Positions 18,611 through 26,335 of a DNA stretch of 41,459 nucleotides are shown here, piece after piece. Each line of letters begins with the position of its first letter. Positions within the stretch are counted from its first letter, which is position 1. The position numbers and the translations under genes are program-made. This stretch comes from Candidatus Zipacnadia bacterium. GTDB taxonomy: Bacteria > Armatimonadota > Zipacnadia > Zipacnadales > UBA5352. Under the pieces are notes generated by a model that was not told where the DNA came from, searched no databases, and worked only from the letters and a program-made list of their open reading frames with translations. The DNA is taken from assembly GCA_029821265.1 (NCBI GenBank), contig JALGTR010000004.1:1-41459 (forward strand), written 5' to 3'.

Positions 18611-19210
18611 ATGGAGATCAAGACCATCTTGGTTGCCGCGGTCGCCGCAGCCTGTATGCTCGCGATCGCCGGGTGCGGCGGAGGCGGCGGCGCGAGTCCC
18701 GCGACGATCGAGGGTACCGTGCTTGACGATGGCACGCTCGAACCGGTTGCCGGCGCCCAGGTGACCGTCGGGAATGCAAGCACGACCACCTCCGCGAGCG
18801 GTACGTTCTCGCTGGCGACGACGTCGGGAGCGCGCTCGATAGCCGTCGATGCGGCCGGCTACGAGGAGCTGACGCTGAACCTGTCGCTGAACCCGGGCGT
18901 CAACGCGCTTGGGAGTATCTTTCTGGCCCCGGAGATGTCAGCCGGCCGCGGCGCGGTCAGCGGCATCGTTACTCGCGGTGGCCAGCCGGCGGGGGGCGCC
19001 AGCATCCTGAGCGGTACCGCCAGCGCCATCGCCAAGCCGGACGGCAGCTACACCGTCTACAACCTGCCCTCCGGCACGCGGGCCATCACAGCGATCTCCG
19101 CAGACGGAACCGCCACGGGATCGGCGACTGCGAACGTGCAGGCAGGACAGGTTACCACCGGTGTCAACGTGAGCCTGAGCCTCGCGCCACCGCCGCCTCC
19201 GGTGCTCTGA
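18611..19210 (+). CDS. Short CarbReg-type lipoprotein
   Basis: This 199-residue lipoprotein has a signal peptide ending LAIAGC (Cys22) followed by a Gly run. Two carboxypeptidase-regulatory-like repeats follow: IEGTVLDDGTLEPVAGAQV with ASGTFSL, and VSGIVTRGGQPAGGASIL with PDGSYTVYNLPSGTR. The start is fixed by a perfect AGGAGG (18597-18602) 8 bases upstream. It sits 37 bases after the larger CarbReg lipoprotein and 4 bases before lptC, so these surface proteins are probably transcribed with the lipopolysaccharide-transport genes. Specific function is unknown. Confidence 0.75.
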   Translation: MEIKTILVAAVAAACMLAIAGCGGGGGASPATIEGTVLDDGTLEPVAGAQVTVGNASTTTSASGTFSLATTSGARSIAVDAAGYEELTLNLSLNPGVNALGSIFLAPEMSAGRGAVSGIVTRGGQPAGGASILSGTASAIAKPDGSYTVYNLPSGTRAITAISADGTATGSATANVQAGQVTTGVNVSLSLAPPPPPVL

Positions 19211-19214
19211 GACC

Positions 19215-19895
19215 ATGCTGACCACGCGCTGGCGACGGCTCATGGCGGGGCTGCTGCTGATTGCGGCAGCGGCCGCCGGTGCGTGGCTGACCGTCCATCT
19301 GACGGCGCCGGAGCGCGCGTCGAAGGAGACCGACGCCAGACAGGCCGAGGCCCCGGCAGTCTCGATCCGGGACTCGGTGGTCGAGCACAGTGAGGGCGGA
19401 ACGCCATCGTGGCGACTGCTCATCGACCAGCTCGAGATCTCCACCGGCGGACGGGCGATCGCGGCAGGAGGCCTGCGCGAGGGGCTGGTCTACGACGAGG
19501 GCAAGCCGGTCGTGCGGATAACGGCAGGTGAGGCGACCTACCGGACTTCGGACAAGAGCTTCGAGGTCACCGGCGGGGTGAAGGTGGTCTCCCATGAGGG
19601 CGCAGTGGTGACAACCGACCGCGTTGAGTGGCTGCCAGAGACGCAGACGTTGCACTGCCCGCAGGAGGTCACATTGCGCGCGGAGGGCATCACGCTCCGG
19701 GCCGAGAATCTCGACCTGATCGTGCCTGAGAACATCGCACGGACCGAGGCGCGCGTGCACCTTCGCACCGAGCACGGCTACCTGACAGGGCGGAACCTGA
19801 TCTACAACCTCGACACACGGGCGTATACTCTGAAGTCAGTGCAGGCGATCTTCGAGGTCGAGACCGCGCGTGAGGAGCTGGAGAGACTGCGATGA
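19215..19895 (+). CDS. lptC: LptC-like LPS export protein
   Basis: This 226-residue bitopic protein has one N-terminal TM segment (LMAGLLLIAAAAAGAWLTV) and a periplasmic beta-jellyroll made of short strands. The pattern AGEATYRTSDKSFEVTGGVKV ... TTDRVEWLPETQTLHCPQEV is the OstA/LptC repeat. LptC passes lipopolysaccharide from LptBFG to LptA. It overlaps the next gene by 4 bases, giving the common lptC-lptA pair; lptB, the usual third gene, is not present here. Family assignment rests on this topology, the repeats and the neighbour. Confidence 0.8.
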   Translation: MLTTRWRRLMAGLLLIAAAAAGAWLTVHLTAPERASKETDARQAEAPAVSIRDSVVEHSEGGTPSWRLLIDQLEISTGGRAIAAGGLREGLVYDEGKPVVRITAGEATYRTSDKSFEVTGGVKVVSHEGAVVTTDRVEWLPETQTLHCPQEVTLRAEGITLRAENLDLIVPENIARTEARVHLRTEHGYLTGRNLIYNLDTRAYTLKSVQAIFEVETAREELERLR

Positions 19896-20731
19896 ACCTC
19901 AAACGGCTGTCGGCGCTCACCGTCGCGTTGCTGATCGCGACCGTTGCCGGCGCGCAGGAGATCGAGGAGCTGGGCGGGATACCGGCCGACGAGGATCGCG
20001 CCGTGATCGAGTGGGCCGACAGCCTCGAATACGATCCTGACGAGGATACCTCCACCCTCTCTGGCAACGTCGTGATCGCCCACCAGGACATCAAGCTGTA
20101 CTGTGACCGAGCCGTCTACGATCACGAGCAGGAGAGCGCCGTGGCGACCGGTAATCCGCGGGTGGTCAATCCCGAGACCACCATCACCGGAGAGATCATC
20201 GAAGCGCACTTCCAGGACGAGGTGGCGACGATCGTCGGCAAGGTCACGGTCGTCACGCAGCGCAAGCAGGAGAAAGAGGCGGAGCAGCAAGAGGGGACGT
20301 CCGAGGACGGGGAGCCGGAGAAGCTGGAGGACTACTGGGAGAAGAAGACGACCATAACGTGTGACAAGATCGTCTACGAGTACGCCGAGGACGTCAAGCG
20401 CGCCACGGCAACCGGCCGCGTGAAGGCGGTGCAGGAGGACAAGACCGTCTACGCGGACAAGGCGGTCTACGAGGAGCTCAAGGACCTCATCACGCTGACG
20501 GGTAACGTGCGGGTGCTGACGGATAAGGGCGATGAGTTCCGCTCACCGAAGGCCGTTATCTCCGTCGAGGAGGACTGGGTGCGCATGGAGCAGGTGCGCG
20601 GTGTTGGCACCCGGCGCCCGGATGAGGACGAGGAGGCGTCGGACGAGGTGCCGGCGGCTGAAGAGCAGCCACCTCCGGAGCAGGAGCAGCCCGCGCCCGA
20701 GCAGCCGTCGCCCGAGGGCGAGGAGGGCTGA
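19892..20731 (+). CDS. lptA: LptA/OstA-like periplasmic LPS-transport protein with acidic tail
   Basis: This 279-residue exported protein has a signal peptide (VAGAQ) and OstA-type beta repeats: SLEYDPDEDTSTLSGNVVIA, CDRAVYDHEQESAVATGNPR, CDKIVYEYAEDVKRATATGR, ADKAVYEELKDLITLTGNVR. It would form the periplasmic bridge carrying lipopolysaccharide to the outer membrane. Two features are unlike E. coli LptA (185 residues): a charged Lys/Glu/Gln insertion (about residues 128-148), and a C-terminal tail of about 40 residues that is almost all Pro, Glu and Gln. The stop codon lies inside a hairpin that probably ends the operon. Confidence 0.82.
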   Translation: MNLKRLSALTVALLIATVAGAQEIEELGGIPADEDRAVIEWADSLEYDPDEDTSTLSGNVVIAHQDIKLYCDRAVYDHEQESAVATGNPRVVNPETTITGEIIEAHFQDEVATIVGKVTVVTQRKQEKEAEQQEGTSEDGEPEKLEDYWEKKTTITCDKIVYEYAEDVKRATATGRVKAVQEDKTVYADKAVYEELKDLITLTGNVRVLTDKGDEFRSPKAVISVEEDWVRMEQVRGVGTRRPDEDEEASDEVPAAEEQPPPEQEQPAPEQPSPEGEEG

Positions 20732-20742
20732 GTGCAGCCCTC
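20723..20742. terminator. Bidirectional hairpin between convergent genes
   Basis: GAGGGCT (20723-20729) and AGCCCTC (20736-20742) form a perfect 7-bp stem around a 6-base loop. It straddles the lptA stop codon and ends just before the stop of the convergent URO-D-family gene. No long T-run follows on either strand, so it may need help from Rho. Confidence 0.5.
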
Positions 20743-20743
20743 A

Positions 20744-21709
20744 TCAGTCCTCTGAGACGTAGCGCTTCATCAGCAGCAGGTTCTCCGGTGGCGTCTCATA
20801 TGGGATCGCGCCGGTCCCCAGGAGCACATTCGGACGCCTCTGCGCCAGCTCAATGACCTCGTCAATCGCGCGGATGATCTCCTCAGGCGACCCGCGTGTG
20901 TACACCTCGGGCGCGAGGTTGACCCGCACCTTTACCTCCGGGGCATCCATTGTCGCGGCCAGAAATGCCTCACGGTTGGTCTCCGCCGGACAGATCAGAA
21001 AGCCCGTCCCCGTCGCCAGCAGCTCAGGCACGATGCGCGCGGTATCTCCCCCGATGATGCAGGGCACCGGCCCGCCCACGATCTCCCCCACCTCACGCAT
21101 CGCTCGTTGCAGCGGCGGGGCCTCGATCGCGCGGAACTGCGCCGGAGACAGCAACGGTGGCGCGGCGGCCGACTCGAAGAAGGCCACCCCCAGACCCGCA
21201 TCCGTCACCGATCTCGCGAAGCGCACCTGCCCGTCCACCAGATGCTCGAGCATCGCCCGCACGGCCGCCGGCTCGGTCGCCACGTCGAGCAATAGCCGGT
21301 TCAGGCCAACCACGTTCTGCGCCACCGAGAAGGGACCAGACACGGGGATCCGAACATCGGCCTCCGGAAACTCCGCCCGCAGCCTCTGCCCCACTGAGAT
21401 CATCATCGGGATGCGTCCCCGCAACGGGTCCAGAAGCGGCAGCCGGCTCGCCTCTGCGCTCGATGCCGCCAGCGGTCGGTGGATCGCCGGAATGCCGGTA
21501 CCGGTCGGCCGCCTGATCTCGCAACCGTAGGCCTCCGCCTCAAGGTTGTAAATATCGATCCCAACGACCACCGGGAAGTGCTCATACAGCTCGTACGCTG
21601 CGCGATGCGCCCGCCAGCAGACCTGCGCATCGCGGCTCGCGTCCCACGGTGTCGCGTCGATCAGCGCGGCCGCGTGTTCGTACACTGAGAGTGACAGCGG
21701 TATCTTCAT
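20744..21709 (-). CDS. Uroporphyrinogen decarboxylase (URO-D) family protein
   Basis: This 321-residue protein matches the URO-D/MtaA superfamily, a TIM-barrel fold that includes heme-pathway decarboxylases and corrinoid methyltransferases. Seen features are the GIDIYNLEAEAYGCEIRRP region, RIPVSGPFSVAQNVVG, AGLGVAFFESAAAPPLLSP and the late PEVKVRVNLAPEVYTRGSPE stretch. The zinc-site HxC of methyltransferase members reads CII at the same place (VPCIIGGDT), so methyl transfer by that mechanism is doubtful. No heme genes are nearby; the OPT-like transporter is immediately upstream on the same strand. Such paralogues are abundant in several uncultured phyla and mostly lack a known reaction. Confidence 0.72.
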   Translation of the reverse strand: MKIPLSLSVYEHAAALIDATPWDASRDAQVCWRAHRAAYELYEHFPVVVGIDIYNLEAEAYGCEIRRPTGTGIPAIHRPLAASSAEASRLPLLDPLRGRIPMMISVGQRLRAEFPEADVRIPVSGPFSVAQNVVGLNRLLLDVATEPAAVRAMLEHLVDGQVRFARSVTDAGLGVAFFESAAAPPLLSPAQFRAIEAPPLQRAMREVGEIVGGPVPCIIGGDTARIVPELLATGTGFLICPAETNREAFLAATMDAPEVKVRVNLAPEVYTRGSPEEIIRAIDEVIELAQRRPNVLLGTGAIPYETPPENLLLMKRYVSED

Positions 21710-21760
21710 GTGACTATCGTTCGCAGCACGACGCGGCTTCTCCTACAATCGACGTACATG

Positions 21761-21791
21761 CATGCGGCGCCGCCGGGGGCAGCGCCGCATG
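21761..21791 (-). terminator. Strong hairpin between OPT-like and URO-D-family genes
   Basis: CATGCGGCGC (21761-21770) and GCGCCGCATG (21782-21791) are exact reverse complements with an 11-base loop. The hairpin starts 22 bases after the OPT-like stop and lies about 50 bases before the URO-D-family start. No T-run follows on the minus strand. It may end or attenuate transcription between the two genes. Confidence 0.5.
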
Positions 21792-21813
21792 ATTGCCTGT
21801 CACCTCGCGGTCG

Positions 21814-23793
21814 TCAGAAGGGCATCTGGGTGACCGACTGCTTGATCAGGACGATGGCGATCGCCAGCATCGCGATCAGACCGGTTCCGCAGGCGAAGCC
21901 CGCGTAGAGGACCGGCGGCCAGATCCGCCAGTTCTCCTCACCGAAGCGCTTGCGCATGTAGTACCGGCCGATCAGCGCGCCGATAAACTGCAGGGTCAGA
22001 TAGTGCGGGATCTGCCCCATGCCCCGGATCCAGCCGTAGATCAGCAGAACCGGCATGCGCAGCCAGTTCAGCAGGCTGTACATGCCGATGCCGAAGGCGA
22101 GCCCGCCGACCATCAGCCACGGCTTGATCGCGCGCTGGAAGATCTCGACCGGTCCGCCCTCGGTCGTGGAGCTGAACCAGACCCACTGAGTGATCGCCTG
22201 GTAGTCCCACATCTTCTGCGCATACGGGTAGAAGACCGACGGAATGGGCTGCAGCCGCCACACATAGCCCCAGAAGATGAAGCTGGTGACGACCATGATC
22301 GGGAACATCAGCAGCTCGGCCTTCAGCACCGAGGTGAACTTGTTCCCCGTCAGCTCGATCTCGCGGAAGCGCTGCACGGTCATCCCGTAGTTTCCGAGCG
22401 GTATCGGCGCAAACCAGATGTCCACGCCCTTGTAGCCGCTGAGGATGAACGTCGCCTCCCGTACCATGGGTATGGCGACGAATTGGCCGGTGAGGCCCAC
22501 CATCCGGGCGTTGATGTAGGACTGTAGCGGGGTCCAGATGTAGCCGTAGATGATCAGGAACACAAGCGGGAAGCTCGGCACCAGGTAGCGGCACAGAACA
22601 ACGTATCCGGTGGTGGCGGCGACAAACAGCGACAGCATGATCCAGACATTGAAATCACCGCGTCCGGGCACGCGCTTTCCGAAGCCGAAGCCGGCGAAGT
22701 CGATCCCGGCCGCTTTCGCCGCTTTCCACTCCACCCACATCTTGTAGACGCCGATGAAGGCGATGGCAAAAGCAGTGCCGATGCCGAATGACAGCCAGAT
22801 GTCGATGCGCGTGGCCCACAGCGTCCGCGTCGTCTCCATGCCCGGGCGCCATGTGGGTAGATTGCCCGTCCAGTAGGCGATGGGGTTCACGATCGCGGTG
22901 GTAACCACCGCCGCGAAGCTGCCCACGACCATCCAGAACGGCAGCACCATCCCCAGCATGAGCGTGGCCATGTTCGTCCCGATGCCCGTTGGCACGCCGG
23001 GCAGGAAGCGTTCCGTGCCCTGGGTGAAGTCGATCCACGGAATCGGAAGGATGGAGACGGGCTGGATCAGCACCGCCCCGGTCAGGGTCGGGACCGCCAC
23101 GTAGATCAGCCCGAAGCCGATGCCGATCATGCTCCCGATCGAGAACAGCCGCCAGCGCCAGGTCTCCTCCTTGCTCTGCGCCTCGGCCAGAGCCGTGGCG
23201 CCCTGCGCCTGGATGGGCGCGAGCGGGAAAGGAAGCTGCTCACCGTCGGAGAGCAGCCGGAACAGCGAGTAGCCCAGGGTGAACCAGCACACGCGCGAGA
23301 AGACCTCGGTGGCCAGAAGCACCCCAATTGCAGGTAGCCAGTCGGGGTGCATGAAGGTCCGCTGAGCGATCGCATCCGAACCGGGCGGTGGGGCGACCCA
23401 GTCCGGCACCTGGTCGACCAGTCCGCCCGGCGCCTGGGCGCGGAAGAACTGGTTCCAGACAAGCCTGGCAAAGGGCCCGCCTGAGAGGGCGACGCCCCCC
23501 ATCATTGCGGTCAGACCGCCGGCGATATAGTAGAGGATGTAGATCTGCTGCCGGCTGAGCTGGGCAAAAGACCGCCGCGCGATCTCCGTGAACAGAATGA
23601 TTGTCGTCCACTCAGCGGCCGGTCCCATCGTCTGGCCGGCCACCAGCCCGAGGTAGATCGAGCCCGGCATCATGACGAAGCCGATAAAGAAGGCTCCGAC
23701 CACCGTCTGCCAGCCGAAGCCGTCCTCGTACGTATCGGGCGCCTCCATCAGCGCTCGATATTCCGCAAGTTCCTGCGTCTCTCGTAGTGCCAT
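21814..23793 (-). CDS. OPT-like polytopic membrane transporter (DUF6785-like)
   Basis: This 659-residue membrane protein has about 14-16 hydrophobic segments and a layout like the oligopeptide transporter (OPT) superfamily and the DUF6785/DUF6784 proteins common in Armatimonadota and related groups. Readable hallmarks are VGAFFIGFVMMPGSIYLGLV near the N-terminus, PIQAQGATALAEAQ in the first third, GVPTGIGTNMATLMLGMVLP, and a large hydrophilic loop with LSGYKGVDIWFAPIPLGNYG. The start has a GGAG 7 bases upstream, a leader hairpin and a good promoter. Substrate is unknown; peptide or siderophore-type cargo is only a family guess. Confidence 0.75.
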   Translation of the reverse strand: MALRETQELAEYRALMEAPDTYEDGFGWQTVVGAFFIGFVMMPGSIYLGLVAGQTMGPAAEWTTIILFTEIARRSFAQLSRQQIYILYYIAGGLTAMMGGVALSGGPFARLVWNQFFRAQAPGGLVDQVPDWVAPPPGSDAIAQRTFMHPDWLPAIGVLLATEVFSRVCWFTLGYSLFRLLSDGEQLPFPLAPIQAQGATALAEAQSKEETWRWRLFSIGSMIGIGFGLIYVAVPTLTGAVLIQPVSILPIPWIDFTQGTERFLPGVPTGIGTNMATLMLGMVLPFWMVVGSFAAVVTTAIVNPIAYWTGNLPTWRPGMETTRTLWATRIDIWLSFGIGTAFAIAFIGVYKMWVEWKAAKAAGIDFAGFGFGKRVPGRGDFNVWIMLSLFVAATTGYVVLCRYLVPSFPLVFLIIYGYIWTPLQSYINARMVGLTGQFVAIPMVREATFILSGYKGVDIWFAPIPLGNYGMTVQRFREIELTGNKFTSVLKAELLMFPIMVVTSFIFWGYVWRLQPIPSVFYPYAQKMWDYQAITQWVWFSSTTEGGPVEIFQRAIKPWLMVGGLAFGIGMYSLLNWLRMPVLLIYGWIRGMGQIPHYLTLQFIGALIGRYYMRKRFGEENWRIWPPVLYAGFACGTGLIAMLAIAIVLIKQSVTQMPF

Positions 23794-23812
23794 AGGTTAA
23801 CTCCAGCTTCCT

Positions 23813-23835
23813 CGGCCCCGCGAGTCTCGGGGCCG
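23813..23835 (-). promoter_or_regulatory. Leader hairpin before the OPT-like gene
   Basis: CGGCCCCG (23813-23820) pairs exactly with CGGGGCCG (23828-23835) around a 7-base loop. It sits in the leader RNA, about 10 bases upstream of the GGAG ribosome site of the transporter gene. A translation or stability role is possible. Confidence 0.45.
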
Positions 23836-23907
23836 CTGCTTCAACGAGATGCAACGTGGGGAAGTTTCCTCGTCGCCCCCTGCCAGACCTTCCACGGCGA
23901 CGAACAA

Positions 23908-23936
23908 ATCCTACCAGTATAACTTTGCCCCGTCAA
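23908..23936 (-). promoter_or_regulatory. Sigma70-type promoter for the OPT-like gene
   Basis: Read on the minus strand, TTGACG (23936-23931) is followed by an exact 17-base spacer and TAGGAT (23913-23908). The predicted start near 23901 gives a leader of about 108 bases. Five of six -35 and four of six -10 positions match consensus. Confidence 0.6.
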
Positions 23937-24017
23937 CAACATTGCACGAGCGCGAGGTCGCGACACGACGACGTCTCTCGCGCTGTTGAAGGCGGTAGGC
24001 TATTCGGCGTTTACGGG

Positions 24018-25076
24018 TCACTGGTGATCCTGCTTCTCCCGAAGGCGCTGCTCCAGCCGCTCGATGTGGCTCTGCAGGAGTGGGTTCCGGGGGTCGGCCT
24101 CGGCAAGCTCGCGGAATACCTGCAGCGCGCCCTCGAGGTCGCCTGTCTTCTCCAGTGCGTGCGCGTGCATACGGGCGTGCTGAGGCGGGCAGCCCAGTTC
24201 GCGGGCTCGACCCAAGTAGTGCGCGGCCTTCTCGTAATCGTGAAGCACGTTGAAGTAGTGGAACCCCATGTCGAAATTCGTCTCCCACAGGTGTGGGTTG
24301 ATGACAACACCACGACGGTAGGCGCCGAGAGCTTCCCGATTGCGCCCGAGGCTCCAGTAGAGGTACCCGGCGTTACCGTAAGCCTCGCCCCAGCCCGGGT
24401 CAAGCCAGATGGCGGTCTCAAGCGCGCGGAGGATCTGCGGGTAGTCGCCGGCGTGCCACCACCAGTCGGTCTCGCCGGCAAAGTAGTCGGTCAGATGGTA
24501 GATCAGCTCGTCAAGGGTCCAATCGGCGTCGGACTCGTAGATCGTCTCAGCGCGTGCCGGCTGCCAGTCCCACCGGAGAGCGTCTTCGGCAAGCTTGCGG
24601 ACCAGCGGATCGGGATCGTCGAGCATGGCGCGCACGACCGGCTCGACCCCCTGCCTTGCGATCGCGTCCAGCGCCCAGAACCGCACCCACCAGCGGTTGC
24701 CGCTCAATGCCGCCCTTGCGGCCGGTTCGCCCCGCTCGTCGCCCATTCGCGTGAGCGAGATTCCGGCGAACTCGCGGACCTCGCGGTCGGGGTCATCCTG
24801 CATCGCCAGCAGCGGCTCCACGACATCGTCGGTCGCGATCTGCCCCAGTAGGAAGCAGCACCGCGCGCGCACCTGAGGCGTCTCGTGCTCGAGCCCCTCG
24901 ACCAGCCGGGGTACTGCGTAGGCATGGCCCTCAAGCACCGGAATGGCCTGTACGCGCGACTCCGGGACGGGAGGGCCAGCGACCTCGATGGGAGCCCCCG
25001 CGGAGTCCGGTGCCGGCGCGGCAGCGACGGAGACAGCAGTCAGTATGGCGAGGATCAAGCCCGGAAACTTATGCAT
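24018..25076 (-). CDS. Exported HEAT- and TPR-repeat protein
   Basis: This 352-residue protein has a signal peptide (MHKFPGLILAILTAVSVAAA). About residues 40-165 carry HEAT-like helical pairs (VRARCCFLLGQIATDDVVEP, VREFAGISLTRMGDERGEPA, VRKLAEDALRWD). About 215-345 carry TPR units (DPGWGEAYGNAGYLYWSLGR, EALGAYRRGVVINPHLWETN, ALQVFRELAEADPRNPLLQ). Both are protein-binding scaffolds. The second in-frame ATG (25076) was preferred over the one at 25088 because a GGTGG lies just before it and it gives a cleaner signal peptide; it overlaps the zinc-ribbon gene by 8 bases. Partner and role are unknown. Confidence 0.75.
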   Translation of the reverse strand: MHKFPGLILAILTAVSVAAAPAPDSAGAPIEVAGPPVPESRVQAIPVLEGHAYAVPRLVEGLEHETPQVRARCCFLLGQIATDDVVEPLLAMQDDPDREVREFAGISLTRMGDERGEPAARAALSGNRWWVRFWALDAIARQGVEPVVRAMLDDPDPLVRKLAEDALRWDWQPARAETIYESDADWTLDELIYHLTDYFAGETDWWWHAGDYPQILRALETAIWLDPGWGEAYGNAGYLYWSLGRNREALGAYRRGVVINPHLWETNFDMGFHYFNVLHDYEKAAHYLGRARELGCPPQHARMHAHALEKTGDLEGALQVFRELAEADPRNPLLQSHIERLEQRLREKQDHQ

Positions 25077-25905
25077 ATATCCACCCATTGAGAAGCGGCA
25101 TGAGTACGTGCGACGGAGATCCTCCGGTGCGTGAGGCGAGCATGACGGCCAGGAACACCAGCCAGGCGATGCCCATCAGCAGGCCGGCCGCCCCAAACAC
25201 GATGCCGGCGACGGCGACCGAGCCGCCGCCTCGTCGATTCGCCCCGACCCCCAGCCAGATCGCGACAATGCCGAGCACTCCGAGCACCCCGCAGGTGAAG
25301 ACCGAGAGCAGACCGAGGCCGAAGGACCACCACGCGGTGGTCATCACATCCTGAGGAGCTTCCGCCTGTGGGGCTGCGTACGCAGCAGCCGTCGGTCCGC
25401 CAGGCTCCGGCGGGCCGCCGGGGGCGGCTGGCTCTGAACGCTCAACCGCGGGCTCGACCTGACGACCGCAACTCCAGCAGACCCGCTCGGCTTCGTAGAG
25501 CGCCTCGTGGCACGCCGGACAGCGGCGCAGCGTGTCCGACGCTGGCGGCGGATGCCGCTGGAGATCAGCCGCGGCGCCCTCGAGTGGGCTCTCCGCGGCG
25601 CTCTCGGGCTGGTGATGGGGACCGTGCGGCTCAACGTCGTCAGGCCGGACGCCGCGCGGCTCGGGCGGCCCTGCCGCGGCTTGCTCGTCCGGCTCGCGGA
25701 CCAGGCGAGCCTCCTCCGAGGGGGGCGGTGGCGGCGGAGGCTCTGGCCCAGTTTGCTCCGGGCCGGCGGGGTGTTCAGGCGCCAGCGCATCCTCGCTCTC
25801 GCTGGCGGAGTCGGTGTCCGGCAGCCGCGCGCCGCAGTGTCTGCAGAACTTTGCATCCGGGGGATCGACAGGATTGTCGCACTCGCTGCACGATCGCTCC
25901 GCCAT
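25069..25905 (-). CDS. Double zinc-ribbon membrane protein
   Basis: This 278-residue protein begins with a zinc ribbon (Cys6, Cys9, Cys21, Cys24) and has a second one after a long Pro/Glu/Ala linker (Cys129, Cys132, Cys143, Cys146). Near the C-terminus are two or three TM segments (about 193-258) with a Gly/Ala-rich pattern like DUF4190-type proteins. The start is set by a perfect AGGAGG (25912-25919) 7 bases upstream. The linker contains a run of seven prolines. The gene overlaps the HEAT/TPR gene, so the two are made together. Function is unknown; zinc-ribbon plus small membrane domains are common in uncharacterised bacterial envelope proteins. Confidence 0.7.
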   Translation of the reverse strand: MAERSCSECDNPVDPPDAKFCRHCGARLPDTDSASESEDALAPEHPAGPEQTGPEPPPPPPPSEEARLVREPDEQAAAGPPEPRGVRPDDVEPHGPHHQPESAAESPLEGAAADLQRHPPPASDTLRRCPACHEALYEAERVCWSCGRQVEPAVERSEPAAPGGPPEPGGPTAAAYAAPQAEAPQDVMTTAWWSFGLGLLSVFTCGVLGVLGIVAIWLGVGANRRGGGSVAVAGIVFGAAGLLMGIAWLVFLAVMLASRTGGSPSHVLMPLLNGWIYA

Positions 25906-26002
25906 CTCGGCGTCCTCCTGAAAACGCGCTATCTTTCTGCCCGCTGCCATCTTCGCCGCGCATGCCTCCCCGGCCTGCATGCTGTGGGTCGCAGATCTGT
26001 GT

Positions 26003-26032
26003 TTGATCGCCCACGTTCCGTGGTATGATCAA
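26003..26032 (+). promoter_or_regulatory. Extended -10 promoter inside an operator-like dyad
   Basis: TATGAT (26024-26029) with an upstream TG at 26021-26022 forms an extended -10 element. It lies inside an inverted repeat: TTGATC (26003-26008) with GATCAA (26027-26032), and CCACG (26011-26015) with CGTGG (26019-26023) around a TTC centre. The left arm also offers a TTGA-type -35 at a short 15-base spacing. A repressor bound to the dyad would block this promoter. No regulator gene is adjacent. Confidence 0.5.
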
Positions 26033-26035
26033 GGT

Positions 26036-26335
26036 GCGGCGAAAAGGGGAGACAGATGAAGGGTCTGCAGCACCAACCTTTCACTGGTCGTGGAGTGGTG
26101 CCTATGATTGAAGCAACGCCCGAAAGGACCCGAGCCCGCCCGCGCTGACAGGCGAACAGATTGAGCGGAGGACGTGAGAGCCGCTTCGGGGCGCAAAGCT
26201 CCACGAAACGCCAACGTCAGCGACAATGGGCGGGCTCGATTCGTTAACACCCCTCGGTTACGCCCCCGGAAGGTCTGCCCTGCCCCGTCGCGAAAGACCA
26301 GATGCCATGCCATTGCTCGAGCCCGGAGCGTAACG
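26036..26335 (+). ncRNA. Structured leader RNA or independent ncRNA (unknown class)
   Basis: This is the core of the 430-base stretch without a gene (25906-26335). The predicted RNA has a 5' hairpin (GCACCA 26070-26075 with TGGTGC 26096-26101) and then a nested domain. P1 is an 11-bp perfect stem (26131-26141 with 26228-26238). P2 is 7 bp (26143-26149 with 26216-26222). P3 is 4 bp (26151-26154 with 26209-26212). P3 closes a junction carrying hairpin P4 (26163-26168 with 26181-26186) and hairpin P5 (26188-26192 with 26198-26202, loop GCAAA). It precedes the amidohydrolase start by about 100 bases. It does not match tmRNA, SRP, RNase P or any riboswitch I can identify with confidence. Confidence 0.5.

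Noticed and set aside
23856-24851. Plus-strand open frame opposite the HEAT/TPR gene
   Set aside because: It covers the promoter of the OPT-like gene and shows no motif; the minus frame has a signal peptide and repeats.
26143-26222. Partial likeness of the structured leader to a class-I cyclic-di-GMP riboswitch
   Set aside because: A GGGGCGCAAAGC segment and an ACAGGCGAAC segment recall that class, but the GNRA hairpin and second conserved hairpin are missing; a covariance-model search would be needed to claim it.
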